This document shows positions 8,715-17,863 of a stretch of 64,000 nt of DNA, piece after piece. The first letter of the stretch is position 1, and every line of letters begins with the position of its first letter. The stretch lies in assembly GCA_964371785.1 (NCBI GenBank), contig CAYJOL010000002.1, forward strand, positions 248,001 to 312,000. The letters run 5' to 3'. The position numbers and the translations under genes are program-made. This DNA is from CAVQCT01 sp964371785. Lineage in GTDB: Bacteria > Zixibacteria > MSB-5A5 > GN15 > FEB-12. The notes beneath the pieces are model-generated. The model did no database searches and was not told the origin of the DNA. It worked only from the letters and a program-made list of their open reading frames with translations.

Positions 8715-11700
8715 CTATTTCAGCAACAACATCTTGCGGGACGCGGAGTACGTGTCGGCCGTCAGCTTATAGAAGTACACCCCGCTCGCTACCAAACGGC
8801 CATTGCCGTCTTTGCCGTCCCATACAGCCGAGTATTGACCGGCCGGTTCGGTTTCATCAACCACAGACTTCACCAGTTGCCCGAGAAGATTATAGATTGC
8901 CAGAGTTACATGCGCTCGGGTCGGCAAAGCATAGGTAATTGTCGTGGTCGGATTAAACGGGTTTGGATAATTCTGGCCCAATTCAAATTGATCCGGCAAT
9001 GTCCCGTTGTGGTGGTCGTTGATACCGGTCGGACTGTTGTTAGTGAATGCAGCATAGACGCCGGTCGCCGTCATCGGTCCGGTAATTTCGTTGTCAGCCG
9101 TGTCGACCGTTCCACCAATGAGGTCCCATTGGTCCGAACTAGAATTCCAGCGATACAATTGCAGATATGACTCAATGGGGTCAAACGATGCTGAATAGAG
9201 ATTACTCTCTGAATACCGGATAGTAATCTGATTCGTCCCCGCCAGGGTGGGTGAAGCATTGGTCGTCACTGAGTAAGCATTTCCGCCTTGAACAGCCGCC
9301 GGGTCCAAGCCCGTTCTGATGGGAAGGTAGTCCGATGACACAATCAGCACCCTGTTTACCTGCGTGTTGACCGTGTCGAATCTGATTTCACACTGCCCGG
9401 CGGGTCCGAATACTCTGCGGTCAGCCAGGGCCAAATCGAGATACGATACGGTGTAAGGGGTGCTGAAGAAAAAGGCGTTGGAAGCTGAATCCACCGCGTG
9501 AATTGTGAAATTGCCGCTTGCGCCCAGGTCGCCCGAAACGGACGCCGTATATCCGCCGGGGTCGGAACTGAATAATACGGTCTGAGGGCTGCCCGATCCC
9601 GGATCCCATTCCAGCGAGGGTACCGCTGAAAAGGAGCCGGTCGAGGTCAGCGAGAAAGTGGCCGATGTCGAATCAGATTGCGCGGCGCAGATCAGCGGGA
9701 AAATGCCGCTTACCTCGGGCAGACTCCAAAAGACAGTCGTGGCTGGGCCGGGATTAAACGCTCCCGATACCCAGACCTCAGGATAAGTTGCGGCCAGCGA
9801 TTTACTCGCGACTTTGATACGTCCCGACGTGTACACGGTGTCGGTTGGCAAGTATCCCAACAGACGTATCCCTCCCACATCGGCCGTCTGACCTTCATCA
9901 AGCATCACGCCATTCAGGTGTTGGAGCTTCACTTGAGACTTTGCCAACGCCACTCCGCTGGTCGTATCGGTCAGATAAATTGTCACCGTTGTCGCTGCGG
10001 CCGGGGGATTGTCGATCGGATACTGCACGAGCAAACCCACATTGTAATCCAGATTGCCGTTTAGCAGGTCATCATTCGGTCCCGCCAGGTAGTCAAGTCC
10101 GGCGACCCGGATGCGGTCGTCCGGCCGGAGGATAGGCACGAACACATTCTTTTGACTATCCGTATATTGTGCCCACGACTGCAAGTAATCCCAGCACGAC
10201 ATTCCACGCATGATCCACTCGGCGTTATTTCTGCATGTGAAGGTCGCGTAGGCAAAAGAGGATGACCACTCGCTTGTATACGGTGACGGATTGTCGGGGT
10301 ACTGATAATCCATACAGCCGTAATCGGCATCGCGCGGGTCAGTGCACCTCCCTACTTTATTCTGCAGTGTCCCGGTGGAATCAGTAAAGAGATACTCATC
10401 GTAGAAGCCCAGCGCGTAGTGACCGAACTCGTGACATTTAGTCCGATAGTCATTGGGCTGGTTAAGATTAAAGGGATATAGATTGAAACCGTCGTTGCGG
10501 TCGGCATCGTTGCTACCGAAAAATACTCTTGGAAAATACAGATATCGGTTCGTGGAATCAATCCCACTGGGATTCGCCCGTGGCCATTGCATGTTACTGG
10601 CATAAATACGAAAATCCGCATCATTGAAGTGCTCGCCATTAGTGTAAATCTGGACGGTGTCGAGTCGCATTTGGCCATCGCTCACATCATACATGTAGTC
10701 CGAGAATCTCTGGAATCCCTGCTTAAGGGTATAAAGGTACGAAGCGTCGGCATCCCACTCAACGGAAACAAGTAGACTGTATGCCATCGTCGTGTGTCCG
10801 AGTATCACCAGCTGCGCCGAATCTCCGCTAACCGTATCATAGCTCATTGCACCCACGGTATCGAGTACGGCATTATCGAGAGTATATCGGTATTTCGTAT
10901 TAAGTTCCGCGGTGTGTTTCGGGGCCGGGAGGTTCTTGACATCGAGACTGACCCGGAAATGGTACCCAATATCCAACGAATCATCTGGAATGCGAAGTAA
11001 GCCGGTACTGTCTGTTTTGAATTTTCCAACAGGGAGGTTGTTGAAAAAGGGAGCGTCATTGAATTCGCGGTACACGGAGACACTGTCGTTTTTCACGGGG
11101 TTTCCCAACCCATCAACGACCTGAAAAGTAATATGCACGGGATCCAGACGGAATCCGTGTTCAACACCATTTAAGAATCCGTCGGCCGCAATCTGGCCGG
11201 AATCATTAATATCCAGAAGATTTACGATTTGCCAAGCCGTATCACTGACAATTGACAGCGAACTGCCACCGTCTGCAAAATGATAAAACGGAAAATAGTA
11301 ATACCCGTTCAGATTATTATACCCCTGTCCGACAATGTCTCCACGGTTGTTGAGCTTGTAACAGTAGCTGTTTTGGGAGCCGGATACTGGATGAATGTCG
11401 ATGATGGAACCGTCTCTCCATTCGCAGGCATGCTGGAACTTGTAGATTCCAATCAGCACATAGCCGTTCCCTACGATCAATCCGGAATCATTAATATCGT
11501 GAGCTCCAGCATCGTAAAGCCCCTGCAAGTTGCCCAGATCGGTGAGAGCTCCATCCCTGTAAAGGAAACCATGTCCAACCGAGTAGGGCGGAGTGGCCAC
11601 AGATACGGCCATCTGTCCCACTACCCATCCGCTGTCGTTCACCGCGTTCGCGCCTCCGGAAACCGGCAGCACCGTCAGACCGCCTCCATCCAAAATGGCA

Positions 11701-12137
11701 GGATTTCCGCCGCTGATGATGGTTCCGACAATCACTCCGGCGTTATTAATCCCGCGGGCATCGCTGAGCTGGTCGAGAGTTGACAGCGATCCGCCGCCTG
11801 CCGTCCCGACGAAGCCAAAATTGCCCGTACTCCCTCCATAGTCTCCGACGATAACACCATTATCGTTGATATCCCACGCCGCACTCCACTCACCACCCAG
11901 AGTCCCCAGATCGGTCATCACGCCATTTTCCCACAAGAAGGCGTGACCGGTGTCACTGGCCGGCGTGTAGTTCGAACCGACAATTTGACCCTTGTTGTTA
12001 ATGGCCTGAGGGATAGTATAGCCCCCCAGCAGCGATCCGAGATCCGTCACTCTGTAAATCTTCGCCGCGCCATTCGATGTCAGTGTAAGTAGAACAACCC
12101 CCGCGAACCCGCATACCCTAATAACCGACCTGAACAT
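8715..12137 (-). CDS. Secreted HAF-repeat protein with CLCA-like HExxH protease motif and type IX sorting domain
   Basis: A 1140-residue secreted protein. Signal peptide at residues 1-24. Residues about 25-335 are HAF-type extracellular repeats (units such as DINDSGLIVG, AINNKGQIVG, LNNRGDIVGQ). A central domain carries HEFGHYALGFYDEY (residues 569-582), an HExxHxxxGxxDE arrangement like the metalloprotease site of CLCA-family proteins. Ig-like domains follow. The last about 90 residues are a FlgD-like domain with QNYPNPFNP and GVYFYKL, a type A type IX secretion sorting signal. Start: ATG 12137 has GGAG 6 bp upstream, better than ATG 12149. A zinc protease role is inferred from the motif only; proteolytic activity is not certain. 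Confidence 0.85.
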   Translation of the reverse strand: MFRSVIRVCGFAGVVLLTLTSNGAAKIYRVTDLGSLLGGYTIPQAINNKGQIVGSNYTPASDTGHAFLWENGVMTDLGTLGGEWSAAWDINDNGVIVGDYGGSTGNFGFVGTAGGGSLSTLDQLSDARGINNAGVIVGTIISGGNPAILDGGGLTVLPVSGGANAVNDSGWVVGQMAVSVATPPYSVGHGFLYRDGALTDLGNLQGLYDAGAHDINDSGLIVGNGYVLIGIYKFQHACEWRDGSIIDIHPVSGSQNSYCYKLNNRGDIVGQGYNNLNGYYYFPFYHFADGGSSLSIVSDTAWQIVNLLDINDSGQIAADGFLNGVEHGFRLDPVHITFQVVDGLGNPVKNDSVSVYREFNDAPFFNNLPVGKFKTDSTGLLRIPDDSLDIGYHFRVSLDVKNLPAPKHTAELNTKYRYTLDNAVLDTVGAMSYDTVSGDSAQLVILGHTTMAYSLLVSVEWDADASYLYTLKQGFQRFSDYMYDVSDGQMRLDTVQIYTNGEHFNDADFRIYASNMQWPRANPSGIDSTNRYLYFPRVFFGSNDADRNDGFNLYPFNLNQPNDYRTKCHEFGHYALGFYDEYLFTDSTGTLQNKVGRCTDPRDADYGCMDYQYPDNPSPYTSEWSSSFAYATFTCRNNAEWIMRGMSCWDYLQSWAQYTDSQKNVFVPILRPDDRIRVAGLDYLAGPNDDLLNGNLDYNVGLLVQYPIDNPPAAATTVTIYLTDTTSGVALAKSQVKLQHLNGVMLDEGQTADVGGIRLLGYLPTDTVYTSGRIKVASKSLAATYPEVWVSGAFNPGPATTVFWSLPEVSGIFPLICAAQSDSTSATFSLTSTGSFSAVPSLEWDPGSGSPQTVLFSSDPGGYTASVSGDLGASGNFTIHAVDSASNAFFFSTPYTVSYLDLALADRRVFGPAGQCEIRFDTVNTQVNRVLIVSSDYLPIRTGLDPAAVQGGNAYSVTTNASPTLAGTNQITIRYSESNLYSASFDPIESYLQLYRWNSSSDQWDLIGGTVDTADNEITGPMTATGVYAAFTNNSPTGINDHHNGTLPDQFELGQNYPNPFNPTTTITYALPTRAHVTLAIYNLLGQLVKSVVDETEPAGQYSAVWDGKDGNGRLVASGVYFYKLTADTYSASRKMLLLK

Positions 12138-12255
12138 GGTCGACTCCATTTTGTGTTTGACCAGAGGAGATTTGTAATGTGATCAGTACATGGTCCTCTG
12201 ACCGAAGGACAACAGGATCCCACCCCCTGAGCCGCGTCCCCGTTGTGCATCAGAG

Positions 12256-12285
12256 ATAATATGTATCCATTTTAAAATTAGTCAA
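12256..12285 (-). promoter_or_regulatory. Predicted promoter of the HAF-repeat protein
   Basis: Minus-strand TTGACT (12285-12280), 18-bp spacer, TATTAT (12261-12256), about 120 bp upstream of the start. Between 12286 and 12559 I see nothing else except an in-frame but unlikely upstream extension of the next gene. Confidence 0.45.
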
Positions 12286-12559
12286 GATATTTTCTCGCTC
12301 GGCCCCCCGACCACGCCATGACCGCTCAGTATCAGCTGAAAGCTGGTAAGGAAAGTAATCGCAGAATTCACGGGGAGTGTATTTTCAACAGGTGAAAAGC
12401 TCCGTGCGCGTTTTTTTGCCGTTCCGGCTCGATTTAGACAACAAATTTGACCCACATTTCCAAGATACCGTGCGTATAAGTGATTATTGTTTTTCTCGAT
12501 CCGTAGTCAAACACTTTGTAATTGAGGCTCACCATATCTGGGCCGTAAGGAAGGTTCTC

Positions 12560-13984
12560 GTGAGTAAAGTGAAGATTGCAGCCCTAAACGGCTCTCAACC
12601 GGTTATCGACGAGGCCGAGCTGGGCAAACTGGACAACGCCCTTAAGGGAGAAATTCTCCGGCAGGGAGACGAGGGTTACGACCAATCACGAACCCTATGG
12701 AACGCGATGATTGATCGGAAACCGGCGGTTATAGCCAGATGTATGTCGCCCGACGATGTCATGCATGCCGTAAGATTTGGCAGGGAGCATCAGCTCCTCA
12801 CTGCCGTACGGGGCGCAGGACACAATATCGCCGGCAACGCGGTCTGCGATGGTGGATTGGTGGTTGATCTGTCATCAATGAAGTCGGTCCGAATTGATCC
12901 CAAGGCGCAGCTGGCGCAGGTTGAGCCCGGCGCGACTCTCGGTGATTTCGACAAAGCGGCCCAGGAGCATGGACTTGTTACACCACTGGGCATAAATTCC
13001 ACGACCGGCGTCGCCGGACTCACACTCGGTGGCGGCTTTGGCTGGCTTTCCCGGAAATATGGCATGACGGTTGACAATCTCTCGTCGGCCGATGTCGTGA
13101 CCGCAGACGGCAAGATGCTCAAGGCAAATCAGAAAGAGAATCCCGATTTGTTCTGGGCGATACGTGGTGGCGGCGGTAACTTTGGCGTGGTGACCCGCTT
13201 TGAGTACCGGCTGCATCAATTGAATCACGATGTCCTGTGCGGCTTGGTGGTCTTCCCGCTCAAAGAAGCGAAGACTGTGCTCACCAAATATCGGGAGTTC
13301 GTAAAGACACTCCCCGAAGAGACGTCCGTCTGGATTGTATTGCGCAAGGCGCCGCCCCTCCCGTTTATCCCTCAGGAGTTCCATGGCAAAGAAATCGTAG
13401 CCTTTGCAGTATTTCATGGAGGCGATCCCGAACAGGGCAAAAAGATACTCCAGCCGATCTGGAATTTCGGAACCGTTCTGGGCGAACATGTCGGCGTTCA
13501 GCCGTATGCGGCCTGGCAACAGGCTTTCGATCCGCTACTTACTCCGGGCGCACGGAATTACTGGAAATCTCACAATTTCATCGAACTCAAAGATGAAACA
13601 ATCGATGTAGCGATAAAATACGCTTCGCAGCTTCCGTCGCCACACTGTGAAATCTTCTTCGCACTGCTCGGAGGGGCCATTAATCGGGTGGCCAAAGATG
13701 CCACGGCCTATGCCCACCGTGATATTCAGTTCGTTCTTAATGTACACGGTCGCTGGGAGGCCGAATCTGAAGATCAGCGGTGTATCGCCTGGTCACGAGA
13801 TTTCTTCCGTGAGACCGCGCCCTTTGCAACCGGCGGTGTCTACGTGAACTTCATGACCGAGGAAGAAACCGCACGAGTCAACTCAGCCTATGGACCCGGC
13901 TTCGACAGACTGGTTCAGGCAAAAAGAAAGTATGACCCGGAAAATCTGTTCCGCCTGAATCAGAACATCATTCCGAACCGCTAG
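12560..13984 (+). CDS. FAD-linked oxidase of the berberine-bridge type
   Basis: Flavoprotein oxidoreductase, 474 residues from the GTG at 12560. It has an FAD_binding_4 (VAO/PCMH) domain with RGAGHNIAGNAVCDGG, whose His normally carries covalent FAD, and GLTLGGGFGWLSRKYG, then a substrate domain and a C-terminal BBE segment (YDPENLFRLNQNI). The position where berberine-bridge enzymes have the second covalent Cys appears to be Asn/Ser (GINSTTG), so FAD is probably attached singly. GTG 12560 is chosen because AAGGAAGG lies 5 bp upstream and homology begins there; an ORF extension back to 12377 looks non-coding. Such enzymes oxidise sugars, alcohols or alkaloid-like compounds with O2; the substrate is unknown. 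Confidence 0.88.
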   Translation: MSKVKIAALNGSQPVIDEAELGKLDNALKGEILRQGDEGYDQSRTLWNAMIDRKPAVIARCMSPDDVMHAVRFGREHQLLTAVRGAGHNIAGNAVCDGGLVVDLSSMKSVRIDPKAQLAQVEPGATLGDFDKAAQEHGLVTPLGINSTTGVAGLTLGGGFGWLSRKYGMTVDNLSSADVVTADGKMLKANQKENPDLFWAIRGGGGNFGVVTRFEYRLHQLNHDVLCGLVVFPLKEAKTVLTKYREFVKTLPEETSVWIVLRKAPPLPFIPQEFHGKEIVAFAVFHGGDPEQGKKILQPIWNFGTVLGEHVGVQPYAAWQQAFDPLLTPGARNYWKSHNFIELKDETIDVAIKYASQLPSPHCEIFFALLGGAINRVAKDATAYAHRDIQFVLNVHGRWEAESEDQRCIAWSRDFFRETAPFATGGVYVNFMTEEETARVNSAYGPGFDRLVQAKRKYDPENLFRLNQNIIPNR

Positions 13985-14336
13985 ATATATTACGTACCGA
14001 TTACATGTTAGTCGATCGAGAACTGGTCTGCCTGCGGGGGTGGACAAACCAAGATTGTAATTGTTCACCGTGGTCGAAGAGATAGAACCGGAGCAAGGTC
14101 ACTACGCACTCCAAGAAATCGCAAGGCACTGATTCTTGCCATCAGAGTAGTGATGGCAAGGGTCGCCCCTCGGTCAATCTTTCTGTTTTTTTGCCGGAAG
14201 ACTACTCCGATAACTTGTTTGTCATCATGTATCGGAGGCTTACGATGGTGGAAAGAACACGCCTTCCTGACCGGTGTGGCCGTGGTCAGGGAACTGACGG
14301 CGATGGGGCTCCGTTACATATATATCGGAATTACAG

Positions 14337-14364
14337 TTGATTATAGATATTAGTCACCTATATT
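14337..14364 (+). promoter_or_regulatory. Predicted promoter of the Ser/Thr kinase gene
   Basis: TTGATT (14337-14342), 16-bp spacer, TATATT (14359-14364), about 45 bp upstream of the kinase ATG. The preceding stretch 13985-14336 holds no gene I can support. Confidence 0.5.
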
Positions 14365-14412
14365 GCCGGATATTGAGATCATTCTCCAAACCTTCAATCC
14401 AGCAGGAACTAT

Positions 14413-17064
14413 ATGACCCTTGAACCCGGGCACAAGTTAGGTCCCTACGAAATACTGGCGCCGGCCGGCGCCGGCGGCATGGGCGAGGTCTATCAGGCGA
14501 AAGACACGCGACTCGACAGAGTGGTGGCAATCAAAGTCCTTCCGGCCACGACCTCGATGAACGCTGATCTTCGCGCGAGATTCCAGCGCGAAGCCAAGAC
14601 CATTTCGAGCCTGAATCATCCAAACATCTGTACGCTCTTTGATATCGGTCACCAGGAAGGTGTTGACTATTTGGTCATGGAGTACCTCGAAGGCGAGACG
14701 CTTGCCGACCGCCTGAAAAGAGGCCCGCTCGATTTCACCGAAATCCTCAGTATCGCCGTCCAGGTTGCCAACGCCCTTGACCACGCTCATCGGCAGTCGC
14801 TGATCCATCGTGACCTTAAGCCTGGCAATGTGATACTGACATCAGGGGGCGCCAAGCTTCTGGACTTTGGATTGGCGAAATTCCAGGTGTCGGGAGGGAA
14901 GGTTGAAGGGATGACGGACCTGACACAGACATCCACCCCTTTGACCGGGGTTGGCACAATTATCGGAACAATTCAGTATATGTCACCCGAACAGCTCGAG
15001 GGTCAGGAGGCGGATACCCGCAGTGATATCTTCGCCTTCGGAGCGATGCTTCATGAAATGATCACCGGACAAAAGGCCTTTGAGGGCAAGAGTCAGGCCA
15101 GTCTGATTGCCGCAATTATCGAGCGCGATCCGCCGTCGGTCTCGCAGATAAAACCGCTCTCGCCCCCCGGACTTGACAGGTTAGTTAAGAAATGCCTGGC
15201 TAAAGATCCCAACGATCGCTGGCAGTCGGCCCGTGATCTGTCCGATGAACTGCGTTGGATCTCTCAATCCGGCTCTCAGGCGGGAATTCCGATGCAAATG
15301 TCGGTTCGTCGGCGATTCCGGATGCGTCTTGCCTGGGCAATCGCCGCGATCGGGGTGCTTGCCTCGGGATATCTCGGCTTTTTACATTTCACGCAACGCC
15401 CGCCCGACCGACCGGTAGTACGATTTACCCTCGCCATGGAGCAGGGAATCAAGAACATAAGCTGGCCGCGGATCTCTCCGGACGGCAATATGGTCGCGTT
15501 TCATGCCGATGATTCAATCGGTCATGATTATATCTGGATCAGGCCGTTCAATTCGCTCAAGGCATATCCTCTACTTGGCACCGAGGGCGCAAATCGTCAC
15601 TATTGGTCGCCCGATAGTAAATTCCTGGTATTCTTCGCCGGCACGAAACTTATGAAAGTTCCGGTTACCGGCGGGCAAACACAGCTGCTCTGTGAGGGAC
15701 CTATCGGATCTGACTGCAGCTGGGGTACCGGCGGATATATCGTTTTCGACGGTAATCTCGGTGACACCATGCGCATGGTGTCTTCGGAAGGCGGCCTCGT
15801 GACGACCGCCACGAAACTGGACACCTCGAGCGGAGATATCTATCACGCCTGGCCGTGGTTTCTGCCCGATGGTGATCACTTTCTCTTCATTGCCAACTCC
15901 CGTGATTCATCCGGCAAGGGCGTAACACGAATTAAAGTCGGTTCGGTTAAAACCAAAGAGAATATGACTGTTTACAACCTGAAGCGCGAGGGTCGGGTTG
16001 AGTACTGCGCCGAAGGATACATCCTCTTTGAACAGGACAACAATCTGATGGCATTGCCTTTCGATGCGAAGAATCTTCAGGTTGCCGGAGAGCCAAGACC
16101 GATTGCGCAGCAGGTTTCCTTCGACCGGAACGCTCCCGTCTTCTGCAGCTCCGATAACGGCATACTCCTGTACGAGAGCAATAAAGTAGCCGCTGCAAGC
16201 GAATTGGTCTGGGTCGACCGGCAAGGAAAAGAACTCGGGAAAGTTGGCAAGCTCGAAGGGTATGGTGATATTTCGCTCTCGCCTGATGAATCCAGGTTGG
16301 CGTATTCGTCCCAGGACAAGAAATCCGGAACTGATGACATCTGGGTGTATGATATTACCCGGGATGTTCCCACACGGTTGACGTTCGATCCGTCGAACGA
16401 GGAATGGCCGATCTGGTCACCGGACGGACAGTTCGTCTATTACTCCGTTTTTAATGGAAGCTCCTGGCAGATCCGGAAGAAGGGGATTGATGGTTTGAGC
16501 GAGGCGGTCCGGATTCCCACCGGTGACAGCAGCAGTGTGGGCCCGAACAGCATCACGCCGGACGGAAGCCGACTGATCTTTACGATTTTTGGCGCACCGT
16601 GGAAACTGGGCATCATCAATCTCAAGGACAGCACCAGGCTGACAAACTTTTCGACCAGTGGGTTCACTGAAACATTTGCGCAGGTCTCTCCCAACAATGA
16701 GTATGTGTCCTACTCGAGTCGAGAATCCGGCGAGATGAATGTCTATGTGCGAAAGCTCGATGGAAGTGGCGCCAAATGGCAGATTTCCACCGGCGGGGGA
16801 AATTATTCTCAATGGCGCTTAGATGGAAAGGAGCTGTATTACTGGAATGTCGATGCCTTGATGGCCGTACCCGTAAGCACGGATGGCACCTTTCGGGCCG
16901 GGAATCCGGAAAAGCTCTTCTCACGACGTCTGAATAGAGATGGGTATCCGCAATTCCGGTACTGCAAGACCAGGGGGGGCCAGCGCTTCCTGCTGAATGT
17001 CAGCGTCGATGCGTCGGACCCGGGTACAATCGTGGTCGTGCAGAATTGGGTGAAAGAACGTTAA
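14413..17064 (+). CDS. Membrane Ser/Thr protein kinase with TolB-like beta-propeller
   Basis: An 883-residue Hanks-type kinase. Kinase domain about residues 10-275: Gly loop AGAGGMGEVY (18-27), catalytic Lys in VAIKVL (K41), HRDLKPGN (132-139), DFGLAK (152-157) and a SPEQ activation-segment motif. One transmembrane helix follows near residues 308-328 (LAWAIAAIGVLASGYLGFL). The C-terminal 540 residues are PD40/TolB-like propeller blades (repeats such as SPDESRLAYSS, WSPDGQFVYYS, SPNNEYVSYSS) expected outside the cytoplasmic membrane. The layout suggests a sensor that transduces an extracytoplasmic signal to cytoplasmic phosphorylation. It stands alone; no phosphatase or obvious substrate gene is next to it. 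Confidence 0.93.
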   Translation: MTLEPGHKLGPYEILAPAGAGGMGEVYQAKDTRLDRVVAIKVLPATTSMNADLRARFQREAKTISSLNHPNICTLFDIGHQEGVDYLVMEYLEGETLADRLKRGPLDFTEILSIAVQVANALDHAHRQSLIHRDLKPGNVILTSGGAKLLDFGLAKFQVSGGKVEGMTDLTQTSTPLTGVGTIIGTIQYMSPEQLEGQEADTRSDIFAFGAMLHEMITGQKAFEGKSQASLIAAIIERDPPSVSQIKPLSPPGLDRLVKKCLAKDPNDRWQSARDLSDELRWISQSGSQAGIPMQMSVRRRFRMRLAWAIAAIGVLASGYLGFLHFTQRPPDRPVVRFTLAMEQGIKNISWPRISPDGNMVAFHADDSIGHDYIWIRPFNSLKAYPLLGTEGANRHYWSPDSKFLVFFAGTKLMKVPVTGGQTQLLCEGPIGSDCSWGTGGYIVFDGNLGDTMRMVSSEGGLVTTATKLDTSSGDIYHAWPWFLPDGDHFLFIANSRDSSGKGVTRIKVGSVKTKENMTVYNLKREGRVEYCAEGYILFEQDNNLMALPFDAKNLQVAGEPRPIAQQVSFDRNAPVFCSSDNGILLYESNKVAAASELVWVDRQGKELGKVGKLEGYGDISLSPDESRLAYSSQDKKSGTDDIWVYDITRDVPTRLTFDPSNEEWPIWSPDGQFVYYSVFNGSSWQIRKKGIDGLSEAVRIPTGDSSSVGPNSITPDGSRLIFTIFGAPWKLGIINLKDSTRLTNFSTSGFTETFAQVSPNNEYVSYSSRESGEMNVYVRKLDGSGAKWQISTGGGNYSQWRLDGKELYYWNVDALMAVPVSTDGTFRAGNPEKLFSRRLNRDGYPQFRYCKTRGGQRFLLNVSVDASDPGTIVVVQNWVKER

Positions 17065-17378
17065 GTGTTGTCAGACAAGCGTATAAGTGGTGACACTCGC
17101 TGGTCAGCACATTCTTTTCTGGTCACGACAAGAAGAATTTGAAGAATAAAGGGAGAATTCCAAAGATATTCGTAGGTTTTGACCGATAATAAACGTATAC
17201 TGTATGGTAACTAATGATTTGAGTTCGACTTTTATCGTAGTCTTGTCCTAATACACAACTCTCCGCTAAATCGTAACCTCGAATTAACCGCGCAATCATG
17301 CGCAACATATCGTTTATCTATAAGTACCTGACCTTATTGAAAGGCGGCGCTTCTGGGTAAGCAAACACGGAGTGTAGA
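17065..17378. other. Intergenic region and long leader of the RRM gene
   Basis: About 310 bp, A/T-richer than its surroundings. It includes the ribosome site GGAG 7 bp before the RRM gene. Cold-shock-type RNA-binding genes often have long structured 5' leaders, and this one could too, but I found no specific structure. Confidence 0.3.
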
Positions 17379-17669
17379 ATGAATATCTACGTCGGAAACT
17401 TGTCGTTCAATACGACAGAAGATCAATTGCGCAAAGCCTTCGAGGGCTTTGGCCAGGTATCAACCGTCAATGTGATTAAGGACAAGTACAGCGGAGAGCC
17501 GAGAGGCTTTGCGTTCGTCGAGATGTCGACCAAGAGTGAAGCTGTTGCTGCTATCAGCGGCCTCAACGGACAGGACCTGAACGGTCGTGCGTTGAACGTC
17601 AATGAAGCGAAACCGCGCACCGAGAGCGGCAATCGCACCGGTGGTAACAACTACCGCAAGTCGTACTAA
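17379..17669 (+). CDS. Single-RRM RNA-binding protein
   Basis: A 96-residue bacterial RRM protein. RNP-2 is IYVGNL (residues 3-8) and RNP-1 is RGFAFVEM (about 43-50), both with the aromatic residues that stack on RNA bases. A short basic, Asn/Gly-rich tail follows (NRTGGNNYRKSY), as in cyanobacterial and FCB Rbp proteins. It binds RNA as a chaperone and is often cold-induced. Monocistronic: its own leader upstream, a hairpin terminator 50 bp downstream. Confidence 0.95.
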   Translation: MNIYVGNLSFNTTEDQLRKAFEGFGQVSTVNVIKDKYSGEPRGFAFVEMSTKSEAVAAISGLNGQDLNGRALNVNEAKPRTESGNRTGGNNYRKSY

Positions 17670-17717
17670 CGGCTAAGTAATCAATCCTGCGCCTTAATTG
17701 GCGTAGATTTGGATACC

Positions 17718-17755
17718 AGGGAGATTGGCTCACAGTCAGTCTCCCTTTCTATTTG
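17718..17755 (+). terminator. Rho-independent terminator of the RRM gene
   Basis: GGGAGATTG (17719-17727) pairs with CAGTCTCCC (17737-17745), 9-nt loop, followed by TTTCTATTT. Lies about 50 bp after the RRM stop codon. Confidence 0.7.
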
Positions 17756-17804
17756 CATCCGGTCTGATCTTCCGCCGCTGCCATCATCCAATTGCAGCCG
17801 GGTC

Positions 17805-17835
17805 AAAAAAAAGGGCCGGATACCCTATCCGACCC
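17805..17835 (-). terminator. Rho-independent terminator of the S74-domain protein gene
   Basis: On the minus strand AGGGTCGGATA pairs with TATCCGGCCCT (one G-T pair) around a 3-nt loop and is followed by eight T residues. It lies about 30 bp after the stop codon at 17864. A textbook intrinsic terminator. Confidence 0.9.
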
Positions 17836-17863
17836 TCATCACTATCCACCGGCAATAACCGAC

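Noticed and set aside
12377..12559. N-terminal extension of the FAD oxidase
   Set aside because: No homology-like pattern, and the GTG at 12560 has a proper ribosome site.
14150..14353. 67-codon plus-strand ORF before the kinase
   Set aside because: No family resemblance and odd composition; lies in the kinase upstream region.
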